IMG/VR virus record: IMGVR_UViG_3300012920_000201
Coordinates: 1-27,632 of that record
Length of the DNA stretch: 27,632 nt
From: a virus
Reading direction: 5' to 3' (one strand)
The translations under genes and the position numbers were made by a program. How positions within the stretch are numbered: position 1 is the stretch's first letter; the number at the start of each line of letters is the position of its first letter. The notes beneath the pieces are model-generated. The model was not told the DNA's origin. It saw only the letters and a program-made list of their open reading frames with translations, and did no database searches. Positions 6,999 to 14,055 of the stretch are shown here, in pieces.

Positions 6999-7427
6999 AT
7001 GAGACTATCGCACGTAATACTGGGAGAAATTTTATATTACGATCCTGATTTCGAAAAACAAGTAGATAAAATCTTAGATCAGGGAGGTAAACATTTAGGT
7101 TCTGGAGACTATGGATCAGCTTATCTACTCAATGGTAGAGTTTACAAAGTAACTACTGACGAAATTGAATTAGAGCACGCACAATTACTTAAAGGTAAAA
7201 AAACGAATAACTTTGCTAGAATATACGATGTTGAAGTTATCAATCCTAAATTAGGTATAATACAAATGGAAGTTTTAGGAGAATTTAGAGGTAGTATTCC
7301 GGAAGAGTGGGTTGATGCCGTTGAAAAAGAAGCTCCTAGATACGGAATAGATCCAGATGAGCTTGATATAAGACCTTCAAACATAATGGTTAATCAGAAA
7401 AAACACCTTAAATTAGTTGATATTTAG
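6999..7427 (+). CDS. Minimal protein-kinase-like protein with leader
   Basis: A 142-residue protein. The leader is 'MRLSHVILGE'. The body shows the order of protein-kinase-fold motifs: glycine loop 'LGSGDYGSAY' (33-42), putative ATP-binding Lys50 in 'VYKVT', a hinge-like 'IIQMEVLGE', catalytic-loop-like 'LDIRPSNIMV' (Asp123, Asn128), and a final 'LKLVDI' where the DFG Asp would be Asp141. The protein stops there, so the activation segment and the rest of the C-lobe are missing. Canonical kinases need about 250 residues. Similar very short kinase-like proteins occur in other large phages. It may be a compact kinase or an ATP-binding pseudokinase. It ends just before the class A promoter at 7416, whose GTTG overlaps its last codons. 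Confidence 0.7.
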   Translation: MRLSHVILGEILYYDPDFEKQVDKILDQGGKHLGSGDYGSAYLLNGRVYKVTTDEIELEHAQLLKGKKTNNFARIYDVEVINPKLGIIQMEVLGEFRGSIPEEWVDAVEKEAPRYGIDPDELDIRPSNIMVNQKKHLKLVDI

Positions 7428-7446
7428 ACTAATTCTTCTTATATTA
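7416..7446 (+). promoter_or_regulatory. Class A promoter-like site upstream of the primase gene
   Basis: GTTG (7416-7419), 16 bases, then TTCTTATATTA (7436-7446). Spacing and sequence match those at 3744 and 12444. The GTTG half lies inside the last codons of the kinase-like gene. The distance from the element to the primase ATG is 26 bases. Confidence 0.6.
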
Positions 7447-7472
7447 TAATATAACTAGTTACAGAACAACGT

Positions 7473-8396
7473 ATGGATTATACATTCCTACTGGGCTCTA
7501 TTGAAAATATATTAGGTAAATCTCATAAAAGAGCTAGAGATAATTATGCCTTTCATTGCCCCTTTTGCAATCATCATAAACCTAAGTTAGAGATTAAAAT
7601 GTCTACTAACGAAGAAGGACAAAATCCGTGGGAATGCTGGGTTTGTGAAACTAAAGGGCGTACCGTACGTTCATTACTTAAACAACTTAAGACACCAAGA
7701 GATACTGCTAATGAAATACTTAAATACGTACCAAGAGGAGCACAAATAGAGTATAAGCAACTATCTATAATAGAACTACCGAAAGAATATCAGCCGCTAT
7801 ATTCCGCTTCTGGTGCATCAGTTATAGCTAACTTGGTAAAAAAATATTTATATGAGAGAGGACTTTCCGACAATGATTTTATTAAATATGGGATTGGATA
7901 CTGTACATCTGGAGAATATGGAGGACGAGTTATTATCCCAAGTTATTCTGCATCCGGTACACTCAATTTCTTTGTTGCAAGAAGTTATGATGGCAACTAC
8001 TATAAGTATAAAAACCCGGAAGCGAGCAAAGACATAATCTTTTTTGAAAACTTAATAAATTGGAATGCTCCTATTATTTTATGTGAAGGAGTATTCGATG
8101 CAATGGCGATACGTAGGAACGCTATACCTATATTAGGTAAAAACATATCTACGTCTCTTTATAAGAAAATAATAACAAGCCCTTTGAGGGACATTTATAT
8201 TGCGTTAGATAATGACGCTAAATCAAAAGCTTTAAAAATAGCTGAACAATTTTTAAATAACGGTAAAAGAGTTTTTATTGTAGAGATGAAGGATAAAGAT
8301 CCTTCCGAAATGGGATTTCGAGCTTTTACCAGTTATATTCAAACAGCAGAAGAATTAGATATATCTCGTCTAATGCTGCATAAATTAGACCTATGA
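7473..8396 (+). CDS. DNA primase (T4 gp61-like, CHC2 zinc finger + Toprim)
   Basis: A 307-residue protein. Residues 29-58 form a zinc-binding region, 'CPFCNHHKPK' followed by 'WECWVC' (Cys29, Cys32, Cys55, Cys58). The Toprim domain has Glu205 in 'ILCEGVFDAMAI' and the Asp pair in 'IALDNDAK' (246-248). The layout matches bacterial DnaG and T4 gp61, which make RNA primers at the phage fork together with the gp41 helicase. It is slightly shorter than T4 gp61. The helicase gene is not in the window. The gene opens a new transcription unit with a class A promoter-like site and overlaps the exonuclease gene by ATGA. Confidence 0.88.
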   Translation: MDYTFLLGSIENILGKSHKRARDNYAFHCPFCNHHKPKLEIKMSTNEEGQNPWECWVCETKGRTVRSLLKQLKTPRDTANEILKYVPRGAQIEYKQLSIIELPKEYQPLYSASGASVIANLVKKYLYERGLSDNDFIKYGIGYCTSGEYGGRVIIPSYSASGTLNFFVARSYDGNYYKYKNPEASKDIIFFENLINWNAPIILCEGVFDAMAIRRNAIPILGKNISTSLYKKIITSPLRDIYIALDNDAKSKALKIAEQFLNNGKRVFIVEMKDKDPSEMGFRAFTSYIQTAEELDISRLMLHKLDL

Positions 8397-9175
8397 TAAA
8401 ACAAGGTATGAATATTCTCGAACAGAACGAGAAAAAAAGGTTGGACTTTAAACCTGAACTCCAACAAATTAATTTTTTAGATAGAAGAGTTTATAAAAGA
8501 TCGGAAGGAGTATATTATCCATCTGTAACTACCATACTCCAGTACATGCCCAAAAATAAATTTTTTGAGTCATGGCTTAAAGATGTTGGGCATAGTGCCG
8601 ATCTTATTATGAGAAGAGCTGGTAAAGAAGGTACTCAAGTGCATGAAGCAGCAGAAGCATTAGTAAAAGGAGAAGAAATTTCTTGGATGGATAATTACGG
8701 TAATGCTAAATATTCTCAAATAGTTTGGGAAATGATTCTTAAATTCCATGATTTTTGGAGTACTTATAAGCCTGAACTAATATCCACAGAAGACTTTGTA
8801 TACTCTGATGAGTTTAAGTATGCAGGTACTGCTGATTTAGTAGTAAAAATGGACGATGAAGTTTGGTTGTTAGACCTTAAAACTTCTAATAGCTTACATA
8901 AATCTTATGATCTACAGTTAGCTGCATACGCTAAAGCATTAGAAGAAACTAAAGGAATCAAAATAGATAGAACCGGTATAATTTGGTTAAAAGCTCAATC
9001 AAGAGGACCTTCAAAAAAGCAAGGAATATATCAAGGAAAGGGTTGGAAAATAAAAATAGTAGATGAAATTGATTATAATTTCGATTTATTTCAAACAATC
9101 TATAAACTATATTCTTTAGAAAACCCTAAGGTTGAACCTATTTATAATAGTTACCCAACTACTTTAAAATTATGA
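8393..9175 (+). CDS. PD-(D/E)XK exonuclease, RecB/Cas4-like
   Basis: A 260-residue protein. The core motifs are His84 in 'GTQVHEAAEAL', Asp148 in 'KYAGTADLVVKM', Asp161-x-Lys163 in 'WLLDLKTSNS', and 'YDLQLAAYAKAL' (Gln175). That is the standard motif order of the RecB/lambda-exonuclease nuclease superfamily. No four-Cys iron-sulphur cluster of Cas4 is visible. Likely roles are single-strand DNA processing in replication or recombination, or host DNA degradation. The N-terminus 'MIKQGMNILEQNE' ends in the same ILE/Q as the neighbouring leaders, and the DNA there (attctcgaaca) matches the leader of the 4258 gene. It overlaps primase and lipoprotein genes by ATGA at each end. Confidence 0.82.
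   Translation: MIKQGMNILEQNEKKRLDFKPELQQINFLDRRVYKRSEGVYYPSVTTILQYMPKNKFFESWLKDVGHSADLIMRRAGKEGTQVHEAAEALVKGEEISWMDNYGNAKYSQIVWEMILKFHDFWSTYKPELISTEDFVYSDEFKYAGTADLVVKMDDEVWLLDLKTSNSLHKSYDLQLAAYAKALEETKGIKIDRTGIIWLKAQSRGPSKKQGIYQGKGWKIKIVDEIDYNFDLFQTIYKLYSLENPKVEPIYNSYPTTLKL
9139..9146 (+). promoter_or_regulatory. Class B TATTTATA motif upstream of the lipoprotein gene
   Basis: TATTTATA lies 33 bases before the ATG at 9172, inside the end of the exonuclease gene. The same distance is seen at 13669 and 16813. It could give the lipoprotein its own promoter. The motif also occurs by chance in this AT-rich genome, so support is moderate. Confidence 0.35.
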
Positions 9176-10065
9176 AAAAATTACCAAGCTCATTATTTAG
9201 ATTAATAGGTGGATTAATCACCATGTTTATTCTTTACGGATGTGCTTCTTATAAACTTGCTACATTAAATCACGACCCTTTATACCCGGTAGATTATATT
9301 ATACCAGTTGCAAAAGAAACTAAAATAGACACGTTAAATTCCTTTTCAGATTTAAGGTGGAAGTTAAGAACTGACTTCAATTTTAGATGGAATTTTGCTC
9401 AATATGCTATGAATCAACCTTATTCATGGTATTGGAATAATCCAAGGTTAGACGGAATATGGAGACCCTATAATAGATTCGATGTTTATTTTCACAGCCA
9501 TTGGTTTTGGACCGATTGGGCTTTCAGTTATAATTCTTGGTCTTGGTACGACTGGTATAGACCTTATCACTATTATGGATGGTATCGTCCTTACAGACCA
9601 TGGAATAATGTAGTATGGGGTTCAAATTATAATAATTATAATGTTGCTTACATTAATGGAAGAAGAGGGAGTAATACAACTAATTATAATAATAGGACCA
9701 TTAGTAATCAAATGATTACTAGGTATAATAATCCTAGAAATAACGTTAATAATGATAATATTAATCGTATAGTTAACGAATTTAGAGAAAATGGACTTAA
9801 CGTAAGAATAATAAACAACAGTAATAATGATCAAATTATCAGAAATAATTCTGGAGCAAACTGGTCGTCCGAAAGCCGTAATAATGGCAGGGGGAGCTGG
9901 AACAGGCAAAACGTACCTTCTAAACCAGTTGTCCCTAGACTCTCTAACCCAGTTCAACCCAGACAAGTATATAGAGGATCCGGATCATCCGTATCACAAC
10001 AAGCTAGGTCCAGCGTCCAGTCAAACAGCCAAGGACGCAATGGCGGCGGCGGAAGACAAAACTAG
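9172..10065 (+). CDS. Trp/Tyr/Asn-rich surface lipoprotein
   Basis: A 297-residue protein. The N-terminus is a lipoprotein signal: basic 'MKKLPSSLFR', a hydrophobic stretch and the lipobox 'LYGC' with Cys24. The centre (about 75-160) is very rich in Trp, Tyr and Asn ('WYWNNPRLDGIWRPYNRFD', 'SWSWYDWYRPYHYYGWY'). The C-terminus is low-complexity Asn/Ser/Arg/Gln and ends 'GRNGGGGRQN'. Lipoproteins of this composition are typical of Bacteroidetes cell envelopes and unusual in a phage. A plausible role is altering the infected cell surface, for example superinfection exclusion, as other phage lipoproteins do; that is inference. The last 239 bases also encode the start of the next gene in the +1 frame. 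It is coupled to the exonuclease gene by ATGA. Confidence 0.82.
   Translation: MKKLPSSLFRLIGGLITMFILYGCASYKLATLNHDPLYPVDYIIPVAKETKIDTLNSFSDLRWKLRTDFNFRWNFAQYAMNQPYSWYWNNPRLDGIWRPYNRFDVYFHSHWFWTDWAFSYNSWSWYDWYRPYHYYGWYRPYRPWNNVVWGSNYNNYNVAYINGRRGSNTTNYNNRTISNQMITRYNNPRNNVNNDNINRIVNEFRENGLNVRIINNSNNDQIIRNNSGANWSSESRNNGRGSWNRQNVPSKPVVPRLSNPVQPRQVYRGSGSSVSQQARSSVQSNSQGRNGGGGRQN
9827..10065 (+). other. Dual-coding (overprinted) segment
   Basis: 239 bases read in two frames: the C-terminal 79 codons of the lipoprotein and the first 79 codons of the P-loop kinase. Both frames are open, both products have recognisable features, and GC content doubles in this segment relative to its upstream flank. 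Confidence 0.75.
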
Positions 10066-10768
10066 CTTTGTTTGGGACACTACTGCTTCAGGAGCTGGCT
10101 TTCAGAAAAACTTAGATAAGTTACTTTCTCTAGGTTATGATATATACATGGTGATGGTATATGCACATCCTATGATTTCTTATATTTCAAACTTTAAAGG
10201 CAGAAAAAGAAACGTACCTGCAGATGCAGTGATGTCTACTTGGAGAAATATCTATCAAAAAATTGAAGACTATAATAGAAAGTTAAAAGGTAATTTATCA
10301 ATACATGTTAGTGATAGAGGCGGAAAATATAATAAAGAAATAGAAGCATTTAATACTGCTGCTAAAGCAGGTATATCTGGAGTGAAAGATTATTTAAAAA
10401 GGTATAATGAAGAAAACGACATAGGCGGTTCTTCTTTCTTTGAACCAGTAGAAATGTCTAAAGAAGAAGAAGATGAGTTTATAAAACACGTTGGTAGTGT
10501 TAGTTGGGATAAAGATAATAGATCTGAAGATAAAGCTATTAAGAAAGAATTTTTAAAAGCATATAGAAAGAATGGAGTAGGTCCTGGTCAAGATAAATTA
10601 AGAGATGCAGTAAAAAAGTATAGAGATAGAAAAGTAAAAAGAGATGCAGATTATGATGCAGTTTTAGATAATATTATAGATATGATTTATAATCCTACTT
10701 TTCAAGAAAAACTTAAACATTCAACTCCTAGAGAAATAGATCAAAAAGTACAAGCATTTTTAGCATGA
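9827..10768 (+). CDS. P-loop kinase / zeta-toxin-like protein with leader
   Basis: A 313-residue protein. The leader is 'MIKLSEIILEQ', with predicted cleavage after Glu10. It is followed directly by a Walker A loop, 'AVIMAGGAGTGKTYLLNQL' (Gly22-Thr29), then 'FNPDKYIED' and 'VWDTTASG'. This order resembles zeta-toxin and polynucleotide-kinase-type P-loop kinases. The C-terminal third is a Lys/Glu-rich helical region. The first 239 bases overlap the lipoprotein gene in a different frame, and the Walker loop lies wholly inside the overlap. By hand count 9841-10065 is about 50% GC against about 22-37% in flanking blocks. After 10065 codons become AT-rich again, as expected if both frames are selected. 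It is coupled to the next gene by ATGA. Confidence 0.82.
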   Translation: MIKLSEIILEQTGRPKAVIMAGGAGTGKTYLLNQLSLDSLTQFNPDKYIEDPDHPYHNKLGPASSQTAKDAMAAAEDKTSFVWDTTASGAGFQKNLDKLLSLGYDIYMVMVYAHPMISYISNFKGRKRNVPADAVMSTWRNIYQKIEDYNRKLKGNLSIHVSDRGGKYNKEIEAFNTAAKAGISGVKDYLKRYNEENDIGGSSFFEPVEMSKEEEDEFIKHVGSVSWDKDNRSEDKAIKKEFLKAYRKNGVGPGQDKLRDAVKKYRDRKVKRDADYDAVLDNIIDMIYNPTFQEKLKHSTPREIDQKVQAFLA

Positions 10769-12444
10769 TAGCATTATACCCAGGAGCATTTAAACCACCT
10801 CATCGAGGTCATTTTAACGTAGTAAAATCTTTACTCGACGGCTCTTATAATGGTTCTATATATGATAAAGACAACTATAAAGAAAAAGGGGCAGATCTAG
10901 TTTCTGGCGAATCTAATGAAAAACCTAATATAAATAAAGTTATAGTATTTGTAGGTGCAGGAGAAAGAAATGGCATAGATAAAGACGAAGCATTAACTAT
11001 TTGGAACATATACGCTAAATACTTAGGTAATGTAGAAATATTAGATGGGGGAAGTAATCCAATGTTTGCTGCAAAAGATTATGCTCAAGCAAATCCCGAA
11101 ACTAAATTTGTAGCAGTAACAGGAATAAGATCAGAAGAAGATTTTGTAGATTTAAGAAGAGTAACTACTTTTAAAAATGCACCTAACGTACAAGGTTTAG
11201 CTTTAGCTTCTAAACCCGGTTCAGGTATAAGAGCTACAGATTTTAGGAAGAATATACTTTCAGGTAACTTAGATCAAATTACTGATTTTTTTCCTAAAGA
11301 TTTATCAAGAGAAGAAATTTTAAAAATTTTAAATGATCTAAAAGATAAAATCGTTGCAGAAATATTAGCAAAAAATATAGATGGTTTTATAAATGAATAT
11401 TTTAACGAAGGGCAATTGAATAAGACAGGAATAATAAACTCTGTTGATAAAAATAGATTAGATATTCTTTATAATTACCTTTACAGATTAGTACCTAGCG
11501 GAGTAAATATTACTCACAATAGAGATTATTTAACAGTAAAATTTGATAACTTGAAAGAAGAAAAAAGTAATTTAAAACTAAAAGAGTATATTACTTCTTT
11601 AACTGAGTATATGTTAGATATAGGAATGAATATATCTCCATTACCTGAAGTAATAGTTAAAAAAGATGAAGTTAATGCTGCTAACTTTTTTGGAAGAACA
11701 GCTTACTATTCTCCTTCTGAAAAAAAAATAGTTTTGTATATTACCGGAAGACATAATAAAGATATAGTTAGATCTTATGCACATGAAATGGTGCATCATA
11801 TGCAAAACTTACAAGGTGTTCTTACCAACATCAACACTACCGATACTAACTCAGATGACAGATTATTACAATTAGAGAAAGAAGCATATACTTTAGGTAA
11901 TATAACTTTTAGAAACTGGGAAGATAGTATAAAAAATTTAGACGAGAGTTTATGGGCGAATATAAATGCTAAAAAGAAATCTGGTAAAAAATCTTCTCAT
12001 AAAAATTCGAAAGCGTATAAAGCAGCTAAAAAAGCAGGCACAGCATTAAAAAAATCTAAAAACGAAGTAGTATTTAGTATCGATGAATTAGCTGAAGATT
12101 TAATTAAGATAATAAAGGAAGAACCTAAAAAAGGTACAGGTAAGAAACCAAAAGGATCAAGCAGAAGATTATACACAGATGAAGATCCAAAAGATACAGT
12201 CGGAGTTAAATTCAGCTCCAGACAAGATATAGTAGATACTTTAAATAAAAAATCTTTTAAAGCTAAATCACATGCTAGACAATCTCAAATTATAAACTTG
12301 ATTCATCAGAGAACTAGAGCAGCATATAATAGAGCAAAAAAACCTGATGTTAAAAAACGTTTAAAAAGTGCTTTTGACTATATAAAAGATAGAAAAGAAG
12401 CATCAAAAAAGAAAACTCAACGTTTAAAAAAGTCTAAAAAATAG
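10765..12444 (+). CDS. Nucleotidyltransferase-zincin fusion with Lys-rich C-terminus
   Basis: A 559-residue protein with three parts. Residues 1-165 are a cytidylyltransferase-type nucleotidyltransferase, with 'YPGAFKPPHRGHF' carrying the HxGH motif (His13, His16) and 'GSGIRATDFRKNI' in place of the usual ISSTxIR motif near 152-164. Residues 225-400 contain a zinc-metalloprotease signature, 'SYAHEMVHHMQNLQG' (HExxH at 340-344), preceded by a beta-rich stretch. Residues 405-559 are Lys-rich, with 'DEDPKDTVGVKFSS' and a helical basic tail ending 'KKTQRLKKSKK'. The substrate of either enzyme part is unknown. Several (I/L)-x-E sites between the parts ('FINEYFNEG') could let a prohead protease separate them. 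There is no leader at the very N-terminus, where the enzyme fold starts at residue 2. It overlaps the P-loop kinase gene by ATGA. Confidence 0.8.
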   Translation: MIALYPGAFKPPHRGHFNVVKSLLDGSYNGSIYDKDNYKEKGADLVSGESNEKPNINKVIVFVGAGERNGIDKDEALTIWNIYAKYLGNVEILDGGSNPMFAAKDYAQANPETKFVAVTGIRSEEDFVDLRRVTTFKNAPNVQGLALASKPGSGIRATDFRKNILSGNLDQITDFFPKDLSREEILKILNDLKDKIVAEILAKNIDGFINEYFNEGQLNKTGIINSVDKNRLDILYNYLYRLVPSGVNITHNRDYLTVKFDNLKEEKSNLKLKEYITSLTEYMLDIGMNISPLPEVIVKKDEVNAANFFGRTAYYSPSEKKIVLYITGRHNKDIVRSYAHEMVHHMQNLQGVLTNINTTDTNSDDRLLQLEKEAYTLGNITFRNWEDSIKNLDESLWANINAKKKSGKKSSHKNSKAYKAAKKAGTALKKSKNEVVFSIDELAEDLIKIIKEEPKKGTGKKPKGSSRRLYTDEDPKDTVGVKFSSRQDIVDTLNKKSFKAKSHARQSQIINLIHQRTRAAYNRAKKPDVKKRLKSAFDYIKDRKEASKKKTQRLKKSKK

Positions 12445-12474
12445 TTGGATATTAGCATGAAAGTTCGTATATTA
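12444..12474 (+). promoter_or_regulatory. Class A promoter-like site upstream of the HAD phosphatase gene
   Basis: GTTG (12444-12447), 16 bases, then TTCGTATATTA (12464-12474). It is the third copy of the element with unchanged spacing. It lies in the longest gap of the window (12445-12505) and ends 31 bases before the ATG at 12506. A weak ribosome binding site, AAAGG, precedes that ATG. Confidence 0.6.
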
Positions 12475-12505
12475 TATAAGAAAACTATAGTTAAATAAAG
12501 GTTAT

Positions 12506-13099
12506 ATGAATACAAGTATTGTAGACTTACTAGAGGCATATCCTCTTCCGGAAGAAAAAGAAACACCATCTTACCAGATATACTGTGATATGGATGGAGT
12601 ATTGACTGACTTTGAATCTAGGTTTCATAAAAAACTTAATGAAGTTGGTCCTGATTATTATCCTTTAAGAGATATTCAAAAGGTAACTAAACCAAAGCAT
12701 TTTGAACAAATATTTGGTATGGATGAATTTTGGAACTTTATTGATAATATCGTAGGTGTATCGTTTTGGGTAGGTATGGATTGGATGCCAAGAGGGCAAG
12801 AGTTATGGAATTTTATTAGTCCTTATAATCCTCAACTTCTTACTTCTCCTTCTAGAAATAATACATCAAGATTAGGAAAAAATTTATGGGTAAAAAATAA
12901 TCTTACTCCGAAACCAAAAGTAAACTTTGCATACTCTGCTGATAAACAAAGATATGCTAATGAAAATAGAATATTAATAGATGATAAGAAATCTAATATA
13001 GCTGAATGGATATCTAAAGGCGGTATTGCTTTCAGAGTAAAAGATGGAGATATCGGACCTGCTATACAGGGATTAAAACAACTAGGTTATGAGGGATAA
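12506..13099 (+). CDS. HAD-family phosphatase / 5'(3')-deoxyribonucleotidase-like
   Basis: A 197-residue protein. HAD motif I is 'YCDMDGVLTDFE' (Asp28, Asp30). Motif II is 'LLTSPSRN' (Ser114). A Lys of motif III lies in 'GKNLWVK', and motif IV is 'ILIDDKKSNIAEW' (Asp159-Asp160). The size and the 'DMDGVLxDF' motif fit the deoxyribonucleotidase / polynucleotide phosphatase group, so the substrate is probably a nucleotide or a 3'/5' phosphate. The first residues 'MNTSIVDLLEAYPLPEE' extend ahead of the fold and contain a DLLE/A site like the other leaders. It has its own class A promoter-like site, and its 3' end overlaps the next gene by 11 bases. Confidence 0.82.
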   Translation: MNTSIVDLLEAYPLPEEKETPSYQIYCDMDGVLTDFESRFHKKLNEVGPDYYPLRDIQKVTKPKHFEQIFGMDEFWNFIDNIVGVSFWVGMDWMPRGQELWNFISPYNPQLLTSPSRNNTSRLGKNLWVKNNLTPKPKVNFAYSADKQRYANENRILIDDKKSNIAEWISKGGIAFRVKDGDIGPAIQGLKQLGYEG

Positions 13100-13664
13100 T
13101 ACTCTTAAAAAAGAGTTTAAGAAATCAGATGTAGATAGAATAAGAAATATAGTCAATAAAGATTTTACTTCTAAAACTAAATTACAAACCGGTTATAAAA
13201 AATCTACTAAGAGATATAAAGAAGGAGACATTTGGGAAGAACGCGGTAAACAATGGACTATAAAAAACGGTCTCAAACAAAATATTACTAAACTTGATTC
13301 TGCTAAAAAAGCAGCTAAAACACCTTTAGCATGTCCTAAGTGTGGTGGTCCTATGAATTATCATTTATCTAAGCAAACTTATAAAATAAATAAGATGTGC
13401 TTTAACTGTACTATGGACTATAACGATGAACTTAGAAAAGCAGGATTACTAGATGATTATATTCGTCAAATGCAAAAAGGAAATATTAAAGTTTTTGTAA
13501 GTGATGTTGAGCAGCAATTAAAGGAGTATATGGATGACGAATCGAGTATAGTAACTGAACAAGGAGATATAGAAGTTTGGAAATCGAATGAGTCTAAGAT
13601 TAAAAATGAAATGTCTGATAAATTAAAGGAATATTTAGACTATTTAAAGAGTAAGCTAGATTAG
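13089..13664 (+). CDS. Zinc-ribbon phage protein
   Basis: A 191-residue protein. The first 75 residues are basic and contain 'YKEGDIWEERGKQWTIKNG'. A zinc ribbon follows: 'ACPKCGGPMNYHL' and 'MCFNCTMDYNDEL' (Cys82, Cys85, Cys104, Cys107). The rest is helical and acidic. Proteins with this exact order, including the 'GDxWEExGKQWTIKNG' segment, are common in large marine phages, function unknown. The zinc ribbon suggests nucleic acid binding. The gene starts inside the end of the phosphatase gene. Confidence 0.75.
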   Translation: MRDNTLKKEFKKSDVDRIRNIVNKDFTSKTKLQTGYKKSTKRYKEGDIWEERGKQWTIKNGLKQNITKLDSAKKAAKTPLACPKCGGPMNYHLSKQTYKINKMCFNCTMDYNDELRKAGLLDDYIRQMQKGNIKVFVSDVEQQLKEYMDDESSIVTEQGDIEVWKSNESKIKNEMSDKLKEYLDYLKSKLD

Positions 13665-13668
13665 TATA

Positions 13669-13676
13669 TATTTATA
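13669..13676 (+). promoter_or_regulatory. Class B TATTTATA motif upstream of 13702
   Basis: TATTTATA 33 bases before the start codon, in a 37-base intergenic gap. It is the reverse complement of the T4 late -10 element TATAAATA, but lies in the sense orientation of all genes here. A run of seven T residues follows it. Confidence 0.5.
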
Positions 13677-13701
13677 TTAAACTATATTATTTTTTTATCC
13701 A

Positions 13702-14049
13702 ATGACACAGAAGCAATTATTAGAATCTGTATTATCCGAACTCGTACATATTAAAAAACATATGCCTAATGGTGAACTTAAGGCTATGATTGAAGATGTA
13801 AGAGAACTTAAAGAAGATATGTCTGACCTTAAATTCACCCTGCTTAACCCAGAAGATGGAGTAATAGTCAAAACAAATAAAAACTCTGATTTCAGGAGAG
13901 ATATGCAAAGTAACGAAAGAGACTTTCAAGCTAAAATGGCTGAAGTAGAAGATCTTAAACGTTGGAAAGATGGAGTAACTAAGGCACTATGGATTTTATT
14001 TGCAGGATTAGCTGCTGTAATAATTAGATTACTAACAGAAATAATTTAA
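13702..14049 (+). CDS. Coiled-coil protein with C-terminal membrane anchor, possible holin-like
   Basis: A 115-residue protein. Residues 1-90 are a charged helical or coiled-coil region ('VRELKEDMSDLKFTLL', 'KMAEVEDLKRWKDG'). Residues 92-113 form one hydrophobic segment, 'ALWILFAGLAAVIIRLL'. A cytoplasmic coil plus a single C-terminal membrane helix resembles XhlA-type haemolysin/holin accessory proteins. No endolysin lies nearby, so the lysis role is uncertain; it could equally anchor a virion or replication component. 'LLESVLSE' near the start resembles the leader motif but may simply be part of the coil. Confidence 0.6.
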   Translation: MTQKQLLESVLSELVHIKKHMPNGELKAMIEDVRELKEDMSDLKFTLLNPEDGVIVKTNKNSDFRRDMQSNERDFQAKMAEVEDLKRWKDGVTKALWILFAGLAAVIIRLLTEII

Positions 14050-14055
14050 TGATTA

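Noticed and set aside
7852-8037. 61-residue forward open frame within the primase gene
   Set aside because: An alternative-frame shadow of the primase Toprim region with no recognisable features.
9622-9966. Reverse-strand open frame across the lipoprotein gene
   Set aside because: Low-complexity Ile/Val/Ser translation of an Asn-rich forward gene; the strand carries no other gene.
13661-13701. Terminator (AT-rich dyad plus seven T residues)
   Set aside because: No stable GC-containing stem can be paired; the region is better explained as a promoter-like gap.
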